DNA of 45,778 nucleotides from Hyphomicrobiales bacterium (GCA_900468625.1 UBUL01000045.1:1-45778); one strand, 5' to 3'; shown: positions 1 to 9,587, numbered from the stretch's first letter. Numbers and translations: made by a program. The notes: generated from the letters alone by a model not told the origin.

Positions 1-82
1 CCTATCTCTCAGGTCGGGCATCATTTGCCCGCATCCGCTAACGGCAGATGAAGTGTGAGCCGCCAAATCCCAAAGACAGATA

Positions 83-997
83 TTATCGGGAATTTCGGCT
101 TGGAAAGCCCTCGTAGCGCTTCAGATATGTTATCAGCGCCCTAAGCTTCGGAGCCATGTTTCGTCGATTGGGATAGTAGAGATAGAAGCCAGGAAAATAG
201 GGGCAGTATTCCTCCAGGATCGGCACCAGCTCGTTTCTGCCGATGAAGGCGTGAAAGCTTTCCTCCATCCCGAATGTGATTCCCGCTCCGGCGACGGCCA
301 GCTTGATCATCACGCCCATGTCATTCGTCGTTACCTCTGGTGCGACCTCCACCCGGAATTCCTTGCCCTCTTCCGCAAACTCCCAGCGATAGGGAACTGC
401 CTTCGGCGAGGGGCGCCAGCCGATGCATCGATGCATGGAGAGCTCCTTCGGATGCTTGGGGATGCCGAATCGGGTGCGATAGGCAGGGGAACAGACGGCC
501 AATTGCCGCTCGTTGCCGGCGACGGGTACGGCAATCATGTCCTGCTCGATGACTTCGCCCAGGCGGACGCCGGCGTCGTAGCCTTCCGAGACGATGTCGA
601 ATTCTTCGTCCGTGACGGTGATGTCGAGCTGTATCTCGGGATTGGCATCCGCGAAGCCTGCGAGAAAGTCGCCGGCGAGAAACCGCTCGGCGATCGAGGA
701 AACGGCAAGCCGTAACTGACCGCGAGGCCGCCGCCGCAACGTATCCGTCTTTTCCATTGCTGTGCGTATGTCCGATACCGCCGGCTCCACGTCTGCATAA
801 AGCCGTTCGCCAGCCTCCGTCAGGCTGACACTGCGGGTTGTGCGCTGCACCAGCGCAATGCCCATGCTCTCCTCCAATCGCCGGATGGTCTGGCTGACCG
901 CTGAGCGTGTAACGCCGAGCCTATCGGCCGCAGCGCGAAAATTTCGCTCCTGTGCGACGAGAATAAACACGGAGAGAGCATTAAGATCGGGCCACAT
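83..997 (-). CDS. LysR-family transcriptional regulator
   Basis: A 304-residue protein with the LysR layout: a winged helix-turn-helix at about residues 5-62 (NFRAAADRLGVTRSAVSQTI is the recognition region) followed by a periplasmic-binding-protein-like effector domain from about residue 90. It is transcribed divergently from the short-chain dehydrogenase starting at 1117, with 119 bp between the two starts, the usual arrangement for a LysR protein controlling its neighbour. That regulatory link is inferred from position. The effector cannot be read from sequence. An imperfectly terminator-like hairpin (stem 15-20 with 26-31, no T run) lies beyond its stop in bases 1-82, where I see nothing else. 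Confidence 0.92.
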   Translation of the reverse strand: MWPDLNALSVFILVAQERNFRAAADRLGVTRSAVSQTIRRLEESMGIALVQRTTRSVSLTEAGERLYADVEPAVSDIRTAMEKTDTLRRRPRGQLRLAVSSIAERFLAGDFLAGFADANPEIQLDITVTDEEFDIVSEGYDAGVRLGEVIEQDMIAVPVAGNERQLAVCSPAYRTRFGIPKHPKELSMHRCIGWRPSPKAVPYRWEFAEEGKEFRVEVAPEVTTNDMGVMIKLAVAGAGITFGMEESFHAFIGRNELVPILEEYCPYFPGFYLYYPNRRNMAPKLRALITYLKRYEGFPSRNSR

Positions 998-1116
998 TGG
1001 TAACTTCTGCTTTCCAAGCTGTTATTGAATGGATGCCTTATCACGACAATGAAGCTCTGTATCCTCCTTGCAGCCGGTTCCAGCGGAGAACCGTTCACAT
1101 AGCAAGGAGTGGTCAC

Positions 1117-1845
1117 ATGCCTATCGATAAAGTCATTCTCATCACGGGTGCCTCCAGCGGCATCGGCGCTGGCATCGCCCGCGAACTCGCCTCCGCCGGC
1201 GCAAGGGTCATGCTTGGCGCGAGGCGCCTTGACAGATTGGAAGCATTGGCGGCCGAAATCCGAGAAATGGGCGGCGCGGTGATGACCCGTCAGCTCGATG
1301 TAACCGACAGGGCTGACGTTGCTGCCTTTGCAGATGCGGCGCGCCTGGCCTGGGGAAGCATCGATGTGATCGTCAACAACGCCGGTATCATGCCGCTTTC
1401 TCTGATGACCTCGATGAAAATCGAGGAATGGGACAGGATGGTCGACGTCAACATCAAAGGCGTGCTTCATGGTGTTGCTGCCGTCCTGCCGGAAATGACA
1501 GCGCGCGGCTCTGGTCACATCATCAATATCGCTTCGATCGGGGCGCTTGCAGTCTCTCCGACCGCCGCGGTCTACTGTGCGACCAAGTACGCCGTTCGGG
1601 CAATCTCCGATGGGCTGCGCCAGGAGTGCCGCGATATCCGGGTCACCTGTATTCATCCTGGCGTCGTCGAGAGCGAACTGGCCGATACGATCACGGACCC
1701 AGTCGCGGCTGAAGCGATGAAGTCCTATCGAGCCATTGCCTTGACCCCGGATGCCATCGGTCGGGCGGTGCGCTTCGCGATCGAACAGCCCGATGATGTC
1801 GATGTCAATGAGATCGTCGTGCGCCCGACGCGGGCGGCACATTGA
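1117..1845 (+). CDS. Short-chain dehydrogenase/reductase (SDR)
   Basis: A 242-residue classical SDR. The Rossmann dinucleotide motif TGASSGIG is at residues 10-17, followed by the NNAG motif and the catalytic YxxxK (YCATK) with an upstream Ser in NIASIGAL. These imply NAD(P)-dependent oxidation or reduction of an alcohol/carbonyl, probably cytosolic; the substrate is not predictable. I chose the ATG at 1117 because AAGGAG lies 7 bases upstream and the protein then begins in the normal SDR way. The same frame is open from 997, but that would add 40 residues unlike the family. It is divergent from the LysR gene and lies 69 bp before the small Atu4866-like gene, which may be cotranscribed. Confidence 0.93.
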   Translation: MPIDKVILITGASSGIGAGIARELASAGARVMLGARRLDRLEALAAEIREMGGAVMTRQLDVTDRADVAAFADAARLAWGSIDVIVNNAGIMPLSLMTSMKIEEWDRMVDVNIKGVLHGVAAVLPEMTARGSGHIINIASIGALAVSPTAAVYCATKYAVRAISDGLRQECRDIRVTCIHPGVVESELADTITDPVAAEAMKSYRAIALTPDAIGRAVRFAIEQPDDVDVNEIVVRPTRAAH

Positions 1846-1914
1846 TTCGCCGCCATTCTTATCCCGGCGGGCATCCCGCTCGCCTCGCCGACATTTTCCG
1901 AGGATCGAATCAAA

Positions 1915-2160
1915 ATGAAGAAACTGACAAACTCTTACGTCGGCATGTGGACAACGGCCAATAACCATATTCGCCATGAGCTCCTGCCGAATGGCCGCTA
2001 CATAGAGGCGCGGGGCAGCCGTGAACGTGCCTATCAGGGACGCTACATCGTGACGAACGATCATATCGACTATTGGGATGATACCGGCTTCACCGCCGAC
2101 GGTGACTTTATCGATGGAGTGCTCCATCACGCCGGAATGATCCTCTATCGAAGGACATGA
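1915..2160 (+). CDS. Atu4866-like small conserved protein
   Basis: An 81-residue protein with no signal peptide or membrane segment. Its pattern (VGMWTTANNHIRHELLPNGRY near the N-terminus, then YQGRY, IDYWDDTGFTADG and GMILYR) matches my recollection of the small Agrobacterium Atu4866 family, a compact all-beta fold described as streptavidin-like. The biochemical role is unknown. It follows the SDR by 69 bp on the same strand and could be in its transcription unit and under the same LysR control; that is inference. A hairpin (arms 2241-2251 and 2263-2273) lies downstream. Confidence 0.8.
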   Translation: MKKLTNSYVGMWTTANNHIRHELLPNGRYIEARGSRERAYQGRYIVTNDHIDYWDDTGFTADGDFIDGVLHHAGMILYRRT

Positions 2161-2696
2161 TGGTTCGGCGCGCGTTTGCCCTTGGCGATACGTCCTTGCT
2201 CATGTCAGTCGCAGCTGTCCGAATCGCTCATGTCGGAATCACCCGCGTCCCTGCTTCGTTTTGGGACGCGGGTCGAACTCATCGGCAGCTGCTCATCTCG
2301 CGACAAAGGAAGGCAAGCGTCGGAAAGAGCTTGCCAAACCGCACAAAACTTGGCCGCTCAGCCATCGAATGGCCATTTGGCTGCCTTTTTCCGGCCGACT
2401 GGGGCCATTTTGGAAGTTCGCGTAAGTACCGGTAGATTAAGAGGTTTCTTAACGAAGTCTAAATAAATGCGGCCGCCCGGTTGCCGACTTGTGTCCTTTC
2501 AGCAACAGGAATTGCGGAAGGCTTACGCAAATCCCCCTTTCCGAGAAGATGTCGATTGCGTGACAGGCCGCGTCTTGTATTTTCACTCTCGGAAGCGAGG
2601 GCGATTGATCGTCCACTTCTTGAAACGCGAGGATGGGACAGGGAATACCTTCGGGTAGTTCTCATTCTCGATATAAAACTTTGACTGGAGGTCAAT
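2161..2696. other. 536-bp intergenic region upstream of first porin
   Basis: No convincing gene. It contains an 11-bp perfect inverted repeat (2241-2251 with 2263-2273, 11-base loop) with no following T run, possibly a processing or factor-dependent termination site after the 1915-2160 gene. The segment nearest 2697 is the porin leader, ending in a strong Shine-Dalgarno GGAGG at 2687-2691. Short open frames here lack ribosome binding sites and family-like sequence. Confidence 0.55.
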
Positions 2697-3758
2697 ATGA
2701 ACATCAAGAGCCTTCTTCTCGGCTCCGCTGCTGCACTGGCAGCAGTTTCCGGTGCTCACGCAGCTGACGCAATCGTCGCTGCTGAGCCTGAGCCGCTGGA
2801 ATACGTTCGCATTTGCGACGCCTACGGTGCTGGTTACTTCTTCATCCCGGGCACGGAAACCTGCCTCAAGATCGGCGGTAAGGTTCGTACCGAAGGTCAG
2901 TGGTTCGACCCCTACAACCCGAACACTCACTTCGGCACCAAGTGGCACACCCGCGCTGAGCTGCAGCTGCAGACGGCTTCGGACACCGAATACGGTCCGC
3001 TGAAGACCAACACCGAAATTCGTTGGGACTGGAACGACGGCAACGCCACCAAGACCAACCTGCTGCACGCCAGCATCAGCCTCGGCGGCTTCCTCGTTGG
3101 TAAGGAAGACTCGCAGTTCAACGTCTTCACCGGTTATGCCGGCGATGTCATCAACGACGACGTGATCTATGACGGCCCGTACGAACTGAACCAGTTGACC
3201 TACAACTACGACGCCGGCAACGGCTTCACGGCTGTGATCTCGGTTGAAGACACCAATTCCGGCACCGGTGCTACCGGCGCCAACGGCGAAGACAGCCACA
3301 ACCACTACGCTCCTGACGTCGTTGCCGGTGCTGGCTACAAGGCTGGCGCATGGAGCTTCAAGGTCGTCGGCGGTTACGACTCGATCGTTGAAGAAGGCGC
3401 CATCAAGGCTCGTGTCGATGCCGACTTCGGCGTATTCTCGGCCTTCTTGATGGGCGGCTGGAACACCGACGGCTCCAAGCTCAACAAGTATGCCGGTGCA
3501 AACGGCGGTGGCGATGCAAGCGGTATCGGCTGGGGCGACTGGGCTGTTTGGGGCGGCGTTGGCGTTCCGATCAACGAAAAGCTGAAGTGGAACCTGCAGC
3601 TCGCCTACACCGACTCCAAGATCTTCGCTGCTACGACGAACGTCAAGTGGAATCCGGTCAAGAATCTTCTGGTTATGCCGGAAGTTTCCTACACCAACTG
3701 GGACTCCATCAAGGAAGATCAGTGGGCAGGTATCCTCCGCTTCCAGCGTTCGTTCTAA
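2697..3758 (+). CDS. ropA: Outer-membrane porin, RopA-type (Porin_2 family)
   Basis: A 353-residue outer-membrane beta-barrel porin for diffusion of small hydrophilic solutes. The first 22 residues form a signal peptide (MNIKSLLLGSAAALAAVSGA then HAADA, cleavage after AHA). The mature N-terminus carries the family pattern YVRICDAYGAGYFFIPGTE and CLKIGGKVR, and the protein ends in RFQRSF with the terminal Phe used by the outer-membrane assembly machinery. GGAGG at 2687-2691 sets the start. It is followed by a perfect terminator hairpin and then by a second, closely similar porin gene. The symbol is given by resemblance to rhizobial RopA; which of the two is the orthologue cannot be settled here. 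Confidence 0.93.
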   Translation: MNIKSLLLGSAAALAAVSGAHAADAIVAAEPEPLEYVRICDAYGAGYFFIPGTETCLKIGGKVRTEGQWFDPYNPNTHFGTKWHTRAELQLQTASDTEYGPLKTNTEIRWDWNDGNATKTNLLHASISLGGFLVGKEDSQFNVFTGYAGDVINDDVIYDGPYELNQLTYNYDAGNGFTAVISVEDTNSGTGATGANGEDSHNHYAPDVVAGAGYKAGAWSFKVVGGYDSIVEEGAIKARVDADFGVFSAFLMGGWNTDGSKLNKYAGANGGGDASGIGWGDWAVWGGVGVPINEKLKWNLQLAYTDSKIFAATTNVKWNPVKNLLVMPEVSYTNWDSIKEDQWAGILRFQRSF

Positions 3759-3799
3759 TCTGATCGACTTCGGTCTATCTGATTTTCGCTACGGTGACG

Positions 3800-3832
3800 G
3801 AAAGCCCGGCCAATGGCCGGGCTTTCTGTTTA
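3800..3832 (+). terminator. Intrinsic terminator of first porin gene
   Basis: Perfect 12-bp stem (3800-3811 pairing with 3815-3826) with a 3-base loop, followed by TGTTTATT. It lies 41 bp after the porin stop, so the two porin genes are probably separate transcription units. Confidence 0.9.
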
Positions 3833-4199
3833 TTGGAATTGGCAGGATGAATCACGGTTCTTAGTATGCCGCATCTTTCTCTGCAAATAATTTGCCTTAA
3901 GTTGTGTATTTTTCGAAGTAATATCGAGTAGATTTCGGCTGTTGGCATGCTGGCGATATGACAGTTTTGCGACGTGATTTTTGTGCAACGCACTTTTTGA
4001 AACACGCGTCACAAATGATCATAGTTTACCTCTGATATTGTTCTGAAAAAAACGATCTGTAGGTTCCAAATCGGAAACAAGACTTCGTCGTCTTGGTTCT
4101 CCCAGATCAGGGGTCAACATTAAAACCAGGTGGGGTAGGGCATGTCGATCTTCTCGACGTGAGTTGTCATACCTAATCGATATTGGAACTGGAGTTACT
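3833..4199. other. AT-richer intergenic region before second porin
   Basis: No gene is seen between the terminator of the first porin and the second porin. The stretch is clearly richer in A+T than the flanking genes, fitting a promoter plus long 5' leader for the second porin. The last bases resemble the leader of the first porin (a TCGATAT followed by CTGGAG close to the start codon in both), pointing to duplication that included part of the leader. Confidence 0.5.
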
Positions 4200-5294
4200 A
4201 TGAACATCAAGAGCCTTCTTCTTGGCTCCGCTGCTGCGCTGGCAGCAGTATCCGGTGCTCATGCTGCTGACGCTATCGTCGCTGCTGAGCCGGAGCCGAT
4301 GGAATATGTTCGCATCTGCGACGCTTATGGTGCAGGCTACTTCTTCATCCCGGGCACCGAAACCTGCCTCAAGATCGGCGGCATGGTCCGTACCGAAGGC
4401 GGCTGGTACAATGCCTACAATCCAGGCCCTGGCGGCGACCGCGGCACGTATTGGCATACCCGCGCTCAGCTGAGCATCGACACGGCATCCGACACCGAAT
4501 ACGGTCCGCTCAAGACCAACACCGTCTACCGTTTCGACTGGAACGACGGCAACGCCACGACCACTAAGCTGCTCTGGGCTAACATCAGCCTCGGCGGCTT
4601 CCTCGTCGGTAAGCAGGACTCGCAGTACAACCTGTTCGCCGGCTATGCTGGCGACGTCATCAACGACGACGTAATCTATGACGGCCCGTACGAACTCAAC
4701 CAGTTGACTTACAAGTATGATGCCGGCAACGGCTTCTCGGCGGTCATCTCGCTCGAAGACAGCAATTCCGGTTCGGATGCGTCTTCCTACGGCGGCGCCT
4801 GGGTTCAGTCGAAAGCCAATCACTACGCTCCGAACGTTGTAGCTGGTGTTGGCTATAAGGCTGGCAACTTTGGCTTCAAGGTCGTCGGCGGTTACGACTC
4901 GATCGTCGAAGAAGGTGCTGTCAAGGCTCGTATCGACGCGGACTTCGGTTTCCTCACGGCCTTCTTGATGGGCGGCTGGAACACCGATGGCTCCAAGCTC
5001 AACCAATATGCCGGTTCGAACCTGAACGCATCTGCTTGCCCGGCTGGCCGTGGCGATCTCTGCGGCTGGGGTGACTGGGCTGTCTGGGGCGGCGTTGGCG
5101 TTCCGATCAACGACAAGCTGAAGTGGAACCTCCAGCTCGCCTACACCGACTCGAAGATTTTCGAAGCCACCACGAACGTCAAGTGGAACCCGGTCAAGAA
5201 CCTGCTCATCGAGCCGGAAGTCACCTACACCAACTTCGATTCTGTGAACCAGGATCAATGGGCTGGTATCCTGCGCTTCCAGCGCAGCTTCTAA
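4200..5294 (+). CDS. Outer-membrane porin, RopA-type, second tandem copy
   Basis: A 364-residue porin paralogous to the gene at 2697. The signal peptide is identical for the first 20 residues and most of the barrel is near-identical, but external-loop segments differ: one region contains GPGGDRGTYWH, another YGGAWVQSKANH, and a third has a Cys pair (SACPAGRGDLCGWG) absent from the first copy. It ends in RFQRSF. I start it at the ATG at 4200 after GGAG at 4191-4194; the frame is open 12 codons further upstream but the signal peptide begins at 4200. The two Cys could form a disulfide in a surface loop. It has its own terminator. Confidence 0.93.
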   Translation: MNIKSLLLGSAAALAAVSGAHAADAIVAAEPEPMEYVRICDAYGAGYFFIPGTETCLKIGGMVRTEGGWYNAYNPGPGGDRGTYWHTRAQLSIDTASDTEYGPLKTNTVYRFDWNDGNATTTKLLWANISLGGFLVGKQDSQYNLFAGYAGDVINDDVIYDGPYELNQLTYKYDAGNGFSAVISLEDSNSGSDASSYGGAWVQSKANHYAPNVVAGVGYKAGNFGFKVVGGYDSIVEEGAVKARIDADFGFLTAFLMGGWNTDGSKLNQYAGSNLNASACPAGRGDLCGWGDWAVWGGVGVPINDKLKWNLQLAYTDSKIFEATTNVKWNPVKNLLIEPEVTYTNFDSVNQDQWAGILRFQRSF

Positions 5295-5340
5295 TTCGGT
5301 CCGCCGAATCGTATTTGACAGATCTTCCGATCGGAAGAGC

Positions 5341-5376
5341 AAGGCCCCGTTCTTCGCCGGAACGGGGCCTTTTTTC
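5341..5376 (+). terminator. Intrinsic terminator of second porin gene
   Basis: Perfect 12-bp stem (5341-5352 with 5360-5371), 7-base loop, with six consecutive T at 5370-5375. A textbook rho-independent terminator 46 bp after the porin stop. Confidence 0.94.
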
Positions 5377-5413
5377 ATGTCGTGCTGATATCGGGTGCCT
5401 TGACCGCCCGCTG

Positions 5414-6307
5414 TCAAAGCCTCGAGATGAAGCGGCGGATTGCCTCCGGAATATCGCCGAAATGAAGAAGGGGCGCATGCCCTTGCCCCGTTGCGATCTT
5501 GACGACCGTGCCTGGATGACGTCTTGCCATCTCGTCCGTCGTGGCCTGGGTGAGAAGCTTGGAGTTTTCGCCGCGAATCACCATCAGCGGGATGTCTTGA
5601 AAGCCCTGGAACTGCGGCCACAGGTCGGGGATCGGCGCCTCGAGATCGAGCGATTGCATCTGGACGGCGATGGCGGGATCATAATCGGCGACGGGCTTGC
5701 CGCCGGAAAAAGCATAGATCGCCCGCGCCATATCCTGCCAGTCGTCTTCGCTAAGCGCGGTGAAGGCGCTGCCGTGATTCTCCCGCAGGATTGCGGCCGC
5801 ATCAGTCCAGTCGGCCGGTTTTCTGTCACGATTGAGATAATCGCGAATATCCGCCAGCCCGATCTTTTCCAGGACCGGGCCGATATCGTTGAGAATGACT
5901 GCTTTGAGGATGTCAGGCCGGTTGGCCGCAAGCACATGCAAAACCAGCCCGCCGCGCGAGGTGCCGACGAAGATGGCCTGCCGAATATCGAGCGCCGAGC
6001 AGACCGTCAGGACATCCTGCGCTTCCACGGCAAGATTGTAGCGGGTTTTGTCCTTATCCCATTCGGACGAGCCGCGCCCGCGGGCATCGAGCGTGATCAC
6101 CCTGCGCGGCGCGGCAGCATCCCGCGAAAGAAGCAGCGCCAGTTGATGAAAGTCCCGCGAATTGCGCGTCAGGCCGGGCAGGCAGATGATCGGCAACCCG
6201 GTGAGCACAGCGGTCCCGTTACCGGCATAGTCGCGCACATGGAGCTTCAGGCCGTCCTCGGCCCGAATGGCCTTGGCAAGGAAACCGCTTTCGTCGTCGC
6301 TGCCCAT
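5414..6307 (-). CDS. Alpha/beta-fold hydrolase
   Basis: A 297-residue alpha/beta hydrolase. The oxyanion region is IICLPGLTRNSRDF, the strand-5 nucleophile elbow is GTSRGG with the catalytic Ser, an acidic residue follows VIRGENS, and the probable catalytic His is in GQGHAPLL near the C-terminus. It acts on an unknown ester, amide or related substrate. There is no signal peptide, so it is likely cytosolic. It lies downstream of the lytic transglycosylase on the same strand (126 bp) but the large gap argues against tight coupling. Confidence 0.88.
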   Translation of the reverse strand: MGSDDESGFLAKAIRAEDGLKLHVRDYAGNGTAVLTGLPIICLPGLTRNSRDFHQLALLLSRDAAAPRRVITLDARGRGSSEWDKDKTRYNLAVEAQDVLTVCSALDIRQAIFVGTSRGGLVLHVLAANRPDILKAVILNDIGPVLEKIGLADIRDYLNRDRKPADWTDAAAILRENHGSAFTALSEDDWQDMARAIYAFSGGKPVADYDPAIAVQMQSLDLEAPIPDLWPQFQGFQDIPLMVIRGENSKLLTQATTDEMARRHPGTVVKIATGQGHAPLLHFGDIPEAIRRFISRL

Positions 6308-6433
6308 ACGTCATCCCTCGTGCTTCCGATATTGCGGGGGATGTAACGTCATTTCCGCAGCCGACACAACCGCAGCTATCGCCGAAAGCAGGTCATGCGG
6401 CGCAATGTTGCGGCCTTGCTGCCATGGCACGTT

Positions 6434-8497
6434 TTAGCCTCGGCCGTCGACCAGATCGTGTATGATGTCGGTCTTCTGTCCCAGCCGCACCTTGTAGACC
6501 TGATAGTTTTCCATGACTCGCTGCACATAGTTGCGGGTTTCGGGGAAGGGAATGCGCTCGATCCAGTCGATCACGTCGTCAAGCGACTTGCCGCGCGGGT
6601 CGCCATAGCGGGCGATCCATTCCGGCACCTTGTTCGGCCCCGCATTGTAGGCGACGAAGGTGAGAATGTAGGACCCACCGAACGCATCGATCTGCTCGCC
6701 GAGATAGTGGGCGCCGAGCGTGGCATTGTAGCCGGCATCCTGCGTCAGCTTGTCGGCGGAGTAGGCCATGCCGTGCCGGCCGGCGACCGCCTTTGCCGTC
6801 TTCGGCAGCAGTTGCAGCAGGCCCCGCGCGTTGGCCGAGGAAATGGCGGCCGGATTGAAAGCGCTCTCCTGCCGGGCAATGGCATAGGCGAGCGCCTTGC
6901 CGGAGCCGGAAATATTGGCATTGCCCGGAATGACGCCGATCGGGAAAGCGAGTGCGGCGACGTCGATACCGCGCCCATAGGCGATCTTGCCGACCTGCAG
7001 CGAAAGCTGATGGTTGCCGGAGCGCTCAGCCCGCGCGGCCAGCATGGCGATTTCGCCGGGACTATCCAGCTGTTTTGCCAGGGCGCGATAGAGCGCTTCG
7101 GCACGCCAGCCGTGACCTGCCGCCTCAAGCCGCGAGATCGCTTGAACGGCCTCGCGCCCTTGGAAGCGCTGCCTATCGTCGGATGAGGGAGAGGGATAGG
7201 TAACGTTCAAGGTGCGGCGTCCGAGCTTCTCGGCGGCAAGCTGGCCGTAGAACGTGCTCGGATAGGCGGCGGCCTTCGCATAGAAATCGGTCGCCTTGCC
7301 CGGGCCACCTGCCTCTGCTGACCGGCCTAACCAGTACCAGCCGCGCGATTGCGAGATCGGCCCGTTCGAAACCTGCAGGATCTTGCGGAAATGGGTCGCC
7401 GCGTTCATACCGTCCTGCAGGCCGCGCAGCGCGTACCAGCCCGCATGAAATTCGGCCTCGCCGATATCCTGTAGGCTTTCCGCGACGCTCGCGTCGACGA
7501 CACGATAGGCATCCTTGAAGTCGCCCTGATCCACCAGGCCTCGGCTGACGATGCGCTGCTCACCCCACCATGCGCCGGGGCTGACGAGCAGGCTGCGATC
7601 ACGCGGCATCTGCGCCAGAAGATTGGCAGCCTCGTCATATCTGTTCTGGCGGCGCAGGTTTTCGATCCGCATGAAGAGATAGGCAGGGTCCTTGCGCCAT
7701 TGCGTATCGACGCCTGCGATCAGCGCGTCGGCTTTCGGCGAGCGATCATTGACCGCCGCCCACGCCTTGTAGAGCGATTGCGCCCTGCCGAGGTCGCCGA
7801 AGCGTTTGGCCTGCGCGGTCCGGTCGCGATAAAGCAGATAGTCCATGCGCGCCTTGTGATCGGCAGGCGAAAGCAGGTTCGGAAATTCCGCGAGGATCTT
7901 GTCCTCGAGAGATTTGTCGAGCGGCTCGTCGCGCCAGATCTTGCGGATCAGCCTGCCGGCCTGTGCGGAAGCGCCGCGCGCCATGTATGCGCGCGAGAGG
8001 ATAATGGCGCCTTCCGCAGTCTCCGGCTGCGTGTTGCCGAACGCGGCGAGAACTTGATCCGTCGCCGGATTTTCATTGTAGAGCGCCCGCTCGGAATTGG
8101 CGCGCAGGCTGCCGAGTCCCGGCCAGCCCGCAAGCTCGCGGGCGGCGGCGGCAATCTCGCCGGAGGGAATGCCCGGCTGGCCCGAAGTCGCGATCGCCCA
8201 GGTCAGGATATGGCGATCGAGCGTGCCGTCACCCATGCCGTTGCGGATGGCAAGGGCCTGCATCGGGTTCTTGTTGGAAAGGGCGTCAAGGCCGGCTTTC
8301 AGGTCTCCGCTGACAGGCGCGATGGCGCCGCTGCCCCGGATTGCGGCCGTGTTCATCGGGTCCGTCGCCAAGGCAACGTCGGCGCCGGCGGGTGTCGATG
8401 CCTGCTGGCCGGGAAGCTGCGAGGCAAGCGTGCCCCACGCGACCGCCAAGCCCACAGCGGTCCAGATCATGATGGGTCTCTTCATCCGGCTACTCAC
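6434..8497 (-). CDS. Soluble-type lytic murein transglycosylase
   Basis: A 687-residue exported protein. An N-terminal hydrophobic segment (about residues 8-25) acts as signal or anchor. A long alpha-helical region rich in short TPR-like repeats fills residues 60-510, as in the Slt70 superhelix. The catalytic domain is C-terminal: RQESAF with the general acid Glu at about 544, then NARGLLQLLPKTA, and YNAGPNKVPEW near 617-627. It cleaves the MurNAc-GlcNAc bond of peptidoglycan to give 1,6-anhydro ends in the periplasm. The first start is GTG at 8497; an ATG at 8485 is an alternative and leaves the signal segment intact. It is divergent from dapA. Confidence 0.93.
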   Translation of the reverse strand: MSSRMKRPIMIWTAVGLAVAWGTLASQLPGQQASTPAGADVALATDPMNTAAIRGSGAIAPVSGDLKAGLDALSNKNPMQALAIRNGMGDGTLDRHILTWAIATSGQPGIPSGEIAAAARELAGWPGLGSLRANSERALYNENPATDQVLAAFGNTQPETAEGAIILSRAYMARGASAQAGRLIRKIWRDEPLDKSLEDKILAEFPNLLSPADHKARMDYLLYRDRTAQAKRFGDLGRAQSLYKAWAAVNDRSPKADALIAGVDTQWRKDPAYLFMRIENLRRQNRYDEAANLLAQMPRDRSLLVSPGAWWGEQRIVSRGLVDQGDFKDAYRVVDASVAESLQDIGEAEFHAGWYALRGLQDGMNAATHFRKILQVSNGPISQSRGWYWLGRSAEAGGPGKATDFYAKAAAYPSTFYGQLAAEKLGRRTLNVTYPSPSSDDRQRFQGREAVQAISRLEAAGHGWRAEALYRALAKQLDSPGEIAMLAARAERSGNHQLSLQVGKIAYGRGIDVAALAFPIGVIPGNANISGSGKALAYAIARQESAFNPAAISSANARGLLQLLPKTAKAVAGRHGMAYSADKLTQDAGYNATLGAHYLGEQIDAFGGSYILTFVAYNAGPNKVPEWIARYGDPRGKSLDDVIDWIERIPFPETRNYVQRVMENYQVYKVRLGQKTDIIHDLVDGRG

Positions 8498-8702
8498 AAA
8501 ACAAACAGGCCCCTCTCATTTGCCAAATGCAATATTAACGAAACCTTACCGGTGGTCCGAATTTCAATCAATTATGATATCGGAAACTGCCCTTCACCAT
8601 TCAAAGCGTGCTTGTCGCGGCCAAGCCGGCGCTTTATGGTGCGCGGATTCATAACCATGGATTGCGGCTGAAGCATGGATGCCGCGCCGCTAGGAGACTT
8701 GC

Positions 8703-9587
8703 ATGTTCCAGGGATCCATTCCCGCACTCGTTACGCCATTCACAGACGCCGGCAAGGTGGATGAGGCTTCTTTCGCTTCGCATGTCGACTGGCAGATAAA
8801 AGAGGGCAGCAGCGGATTGGTGCCGGTGGGAACGACGGGCGAATCTCCGACCCTGTCGCATGATGAGCACAAGCGCGTCGTCGAACTCTGCATCGAGATT
8901 GCGAACAAGCGCGTCCCTGTCATGGCGGGAGCGGGGTCGAACAATACCCGCGAGGCGATCGAGCTGGCACAGCATGCCGAAAAGGTCGGCGCGAATGCGG
9001 TTCTGGTCGTCACGCCCTATTACAACAAGCCGACCCAGAAGGGGCTTTACGCCCATTTCGCCGCCGTTGCGGAAGCCGTGAAGCTGCCGATCTACATCTA
9101 CAACATTCCCGGCCGATCGGTCGTCGACATGACGCCGGAAACGATGGGCGCGCTCGCCAAAGCCTACAGCAATATCGTCGGCGTGAAGGATGCGACGGGC
9201 AAGATCGAGCGCGTTTCCGAGCAGCGCATCAGCTGCGGCCGCGATTTCCGCCAGCTTTCCGGCGAAGATGCCACCGCGCTCGGCTTCAATGCCCATGGCG
9301 GCGTCGGCTGCATCTCTGTCACGGCCAATGTCGCGCCGCGCCTGTGCGCCGAATTCCAGGCGGCGACACTTGCCGGTGACTATGCAAAGGCTCTGGAATA
9401 TCAGGACCGCCTTATGCCGCTGCACAAGGCGATTTTCCTGGAGCCCGGCATTTGCGGCGCCAAGTACGGTCTTTCCCGCCTTGGCCGCATGAGCCGCAAT
9501 GTGCGTTCCCCGCTCTTGTCGATCCTGGAGCCGGGCACGGAAGCTGCGATCGATGCCGGCCTGCGCCATGCTGGCCTGCTGAACTGA
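8703..9587 (+). CDS. dapA: 4-hydroxy-tetrahydrodipicolinate synthase DapA
   Basis: A 294-residue class I aldolase, the usual family length. It condenses pyruvate with aspartate semialdehyde, the first committed step to lysine and meso-diaminopimelate for peptidoglycan. Visible signatures are VPVGTTGESPTL (substrate-binding Thr pair, about residues 40-51), YNIPGRS with the catalytic Tyr near 133, and GVKDATGKIERV with the Schiff-base Lys near 162. GGAGAC lies just before the start. Its divergent neighbour is a lytic transglycosylase. A weak terminator hairpin follows and then smpB. Confidence 0.97.
   Translation: MFQGSIPALVTPFTDAGKVDEASFASHVDWQIKEGSSGLVPVGTTGESPTLSHDEHKRVVELCIEIANKRVPVMAGAGSNNTREAIELAQHAEKVGANAVLVVTPYYNKPTQKGLYAHFAAVAEAVKLPIYIYNIPGRSVVDMTPETMGALAKAYSNIVGVKDATGKIERVSEQRISCGRDFRQLSGEDATALGFNAHGGVGCISVTANVAPRLCAEFQAATLAGDYAKALEYQDRLMPLHKAIFLEPGICGAKYGLSRLGRMSRNVRSPLLSILEPGTEAAIDAGLRHAGLLN

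Noticed and set aside
820..2130. 436-codon minus-strand frame across the SDR gene
   Set aside because: Antisense to a clear SDR and the Atu4866-like gene; overlaps the LysR gene and carries no domain.
2157..2435. 92-codon ORF after the Atu4866-like gene
   Set aside because: Overlaps the preceding stop, runs through an 11-bp hairpin and lacks family-like composition.
4173..5621. 482-codon minus-strand frame across the second porin
   Set aside because: Antisense shadow of the porin; crosses the porin terminator and the hydrolase end.
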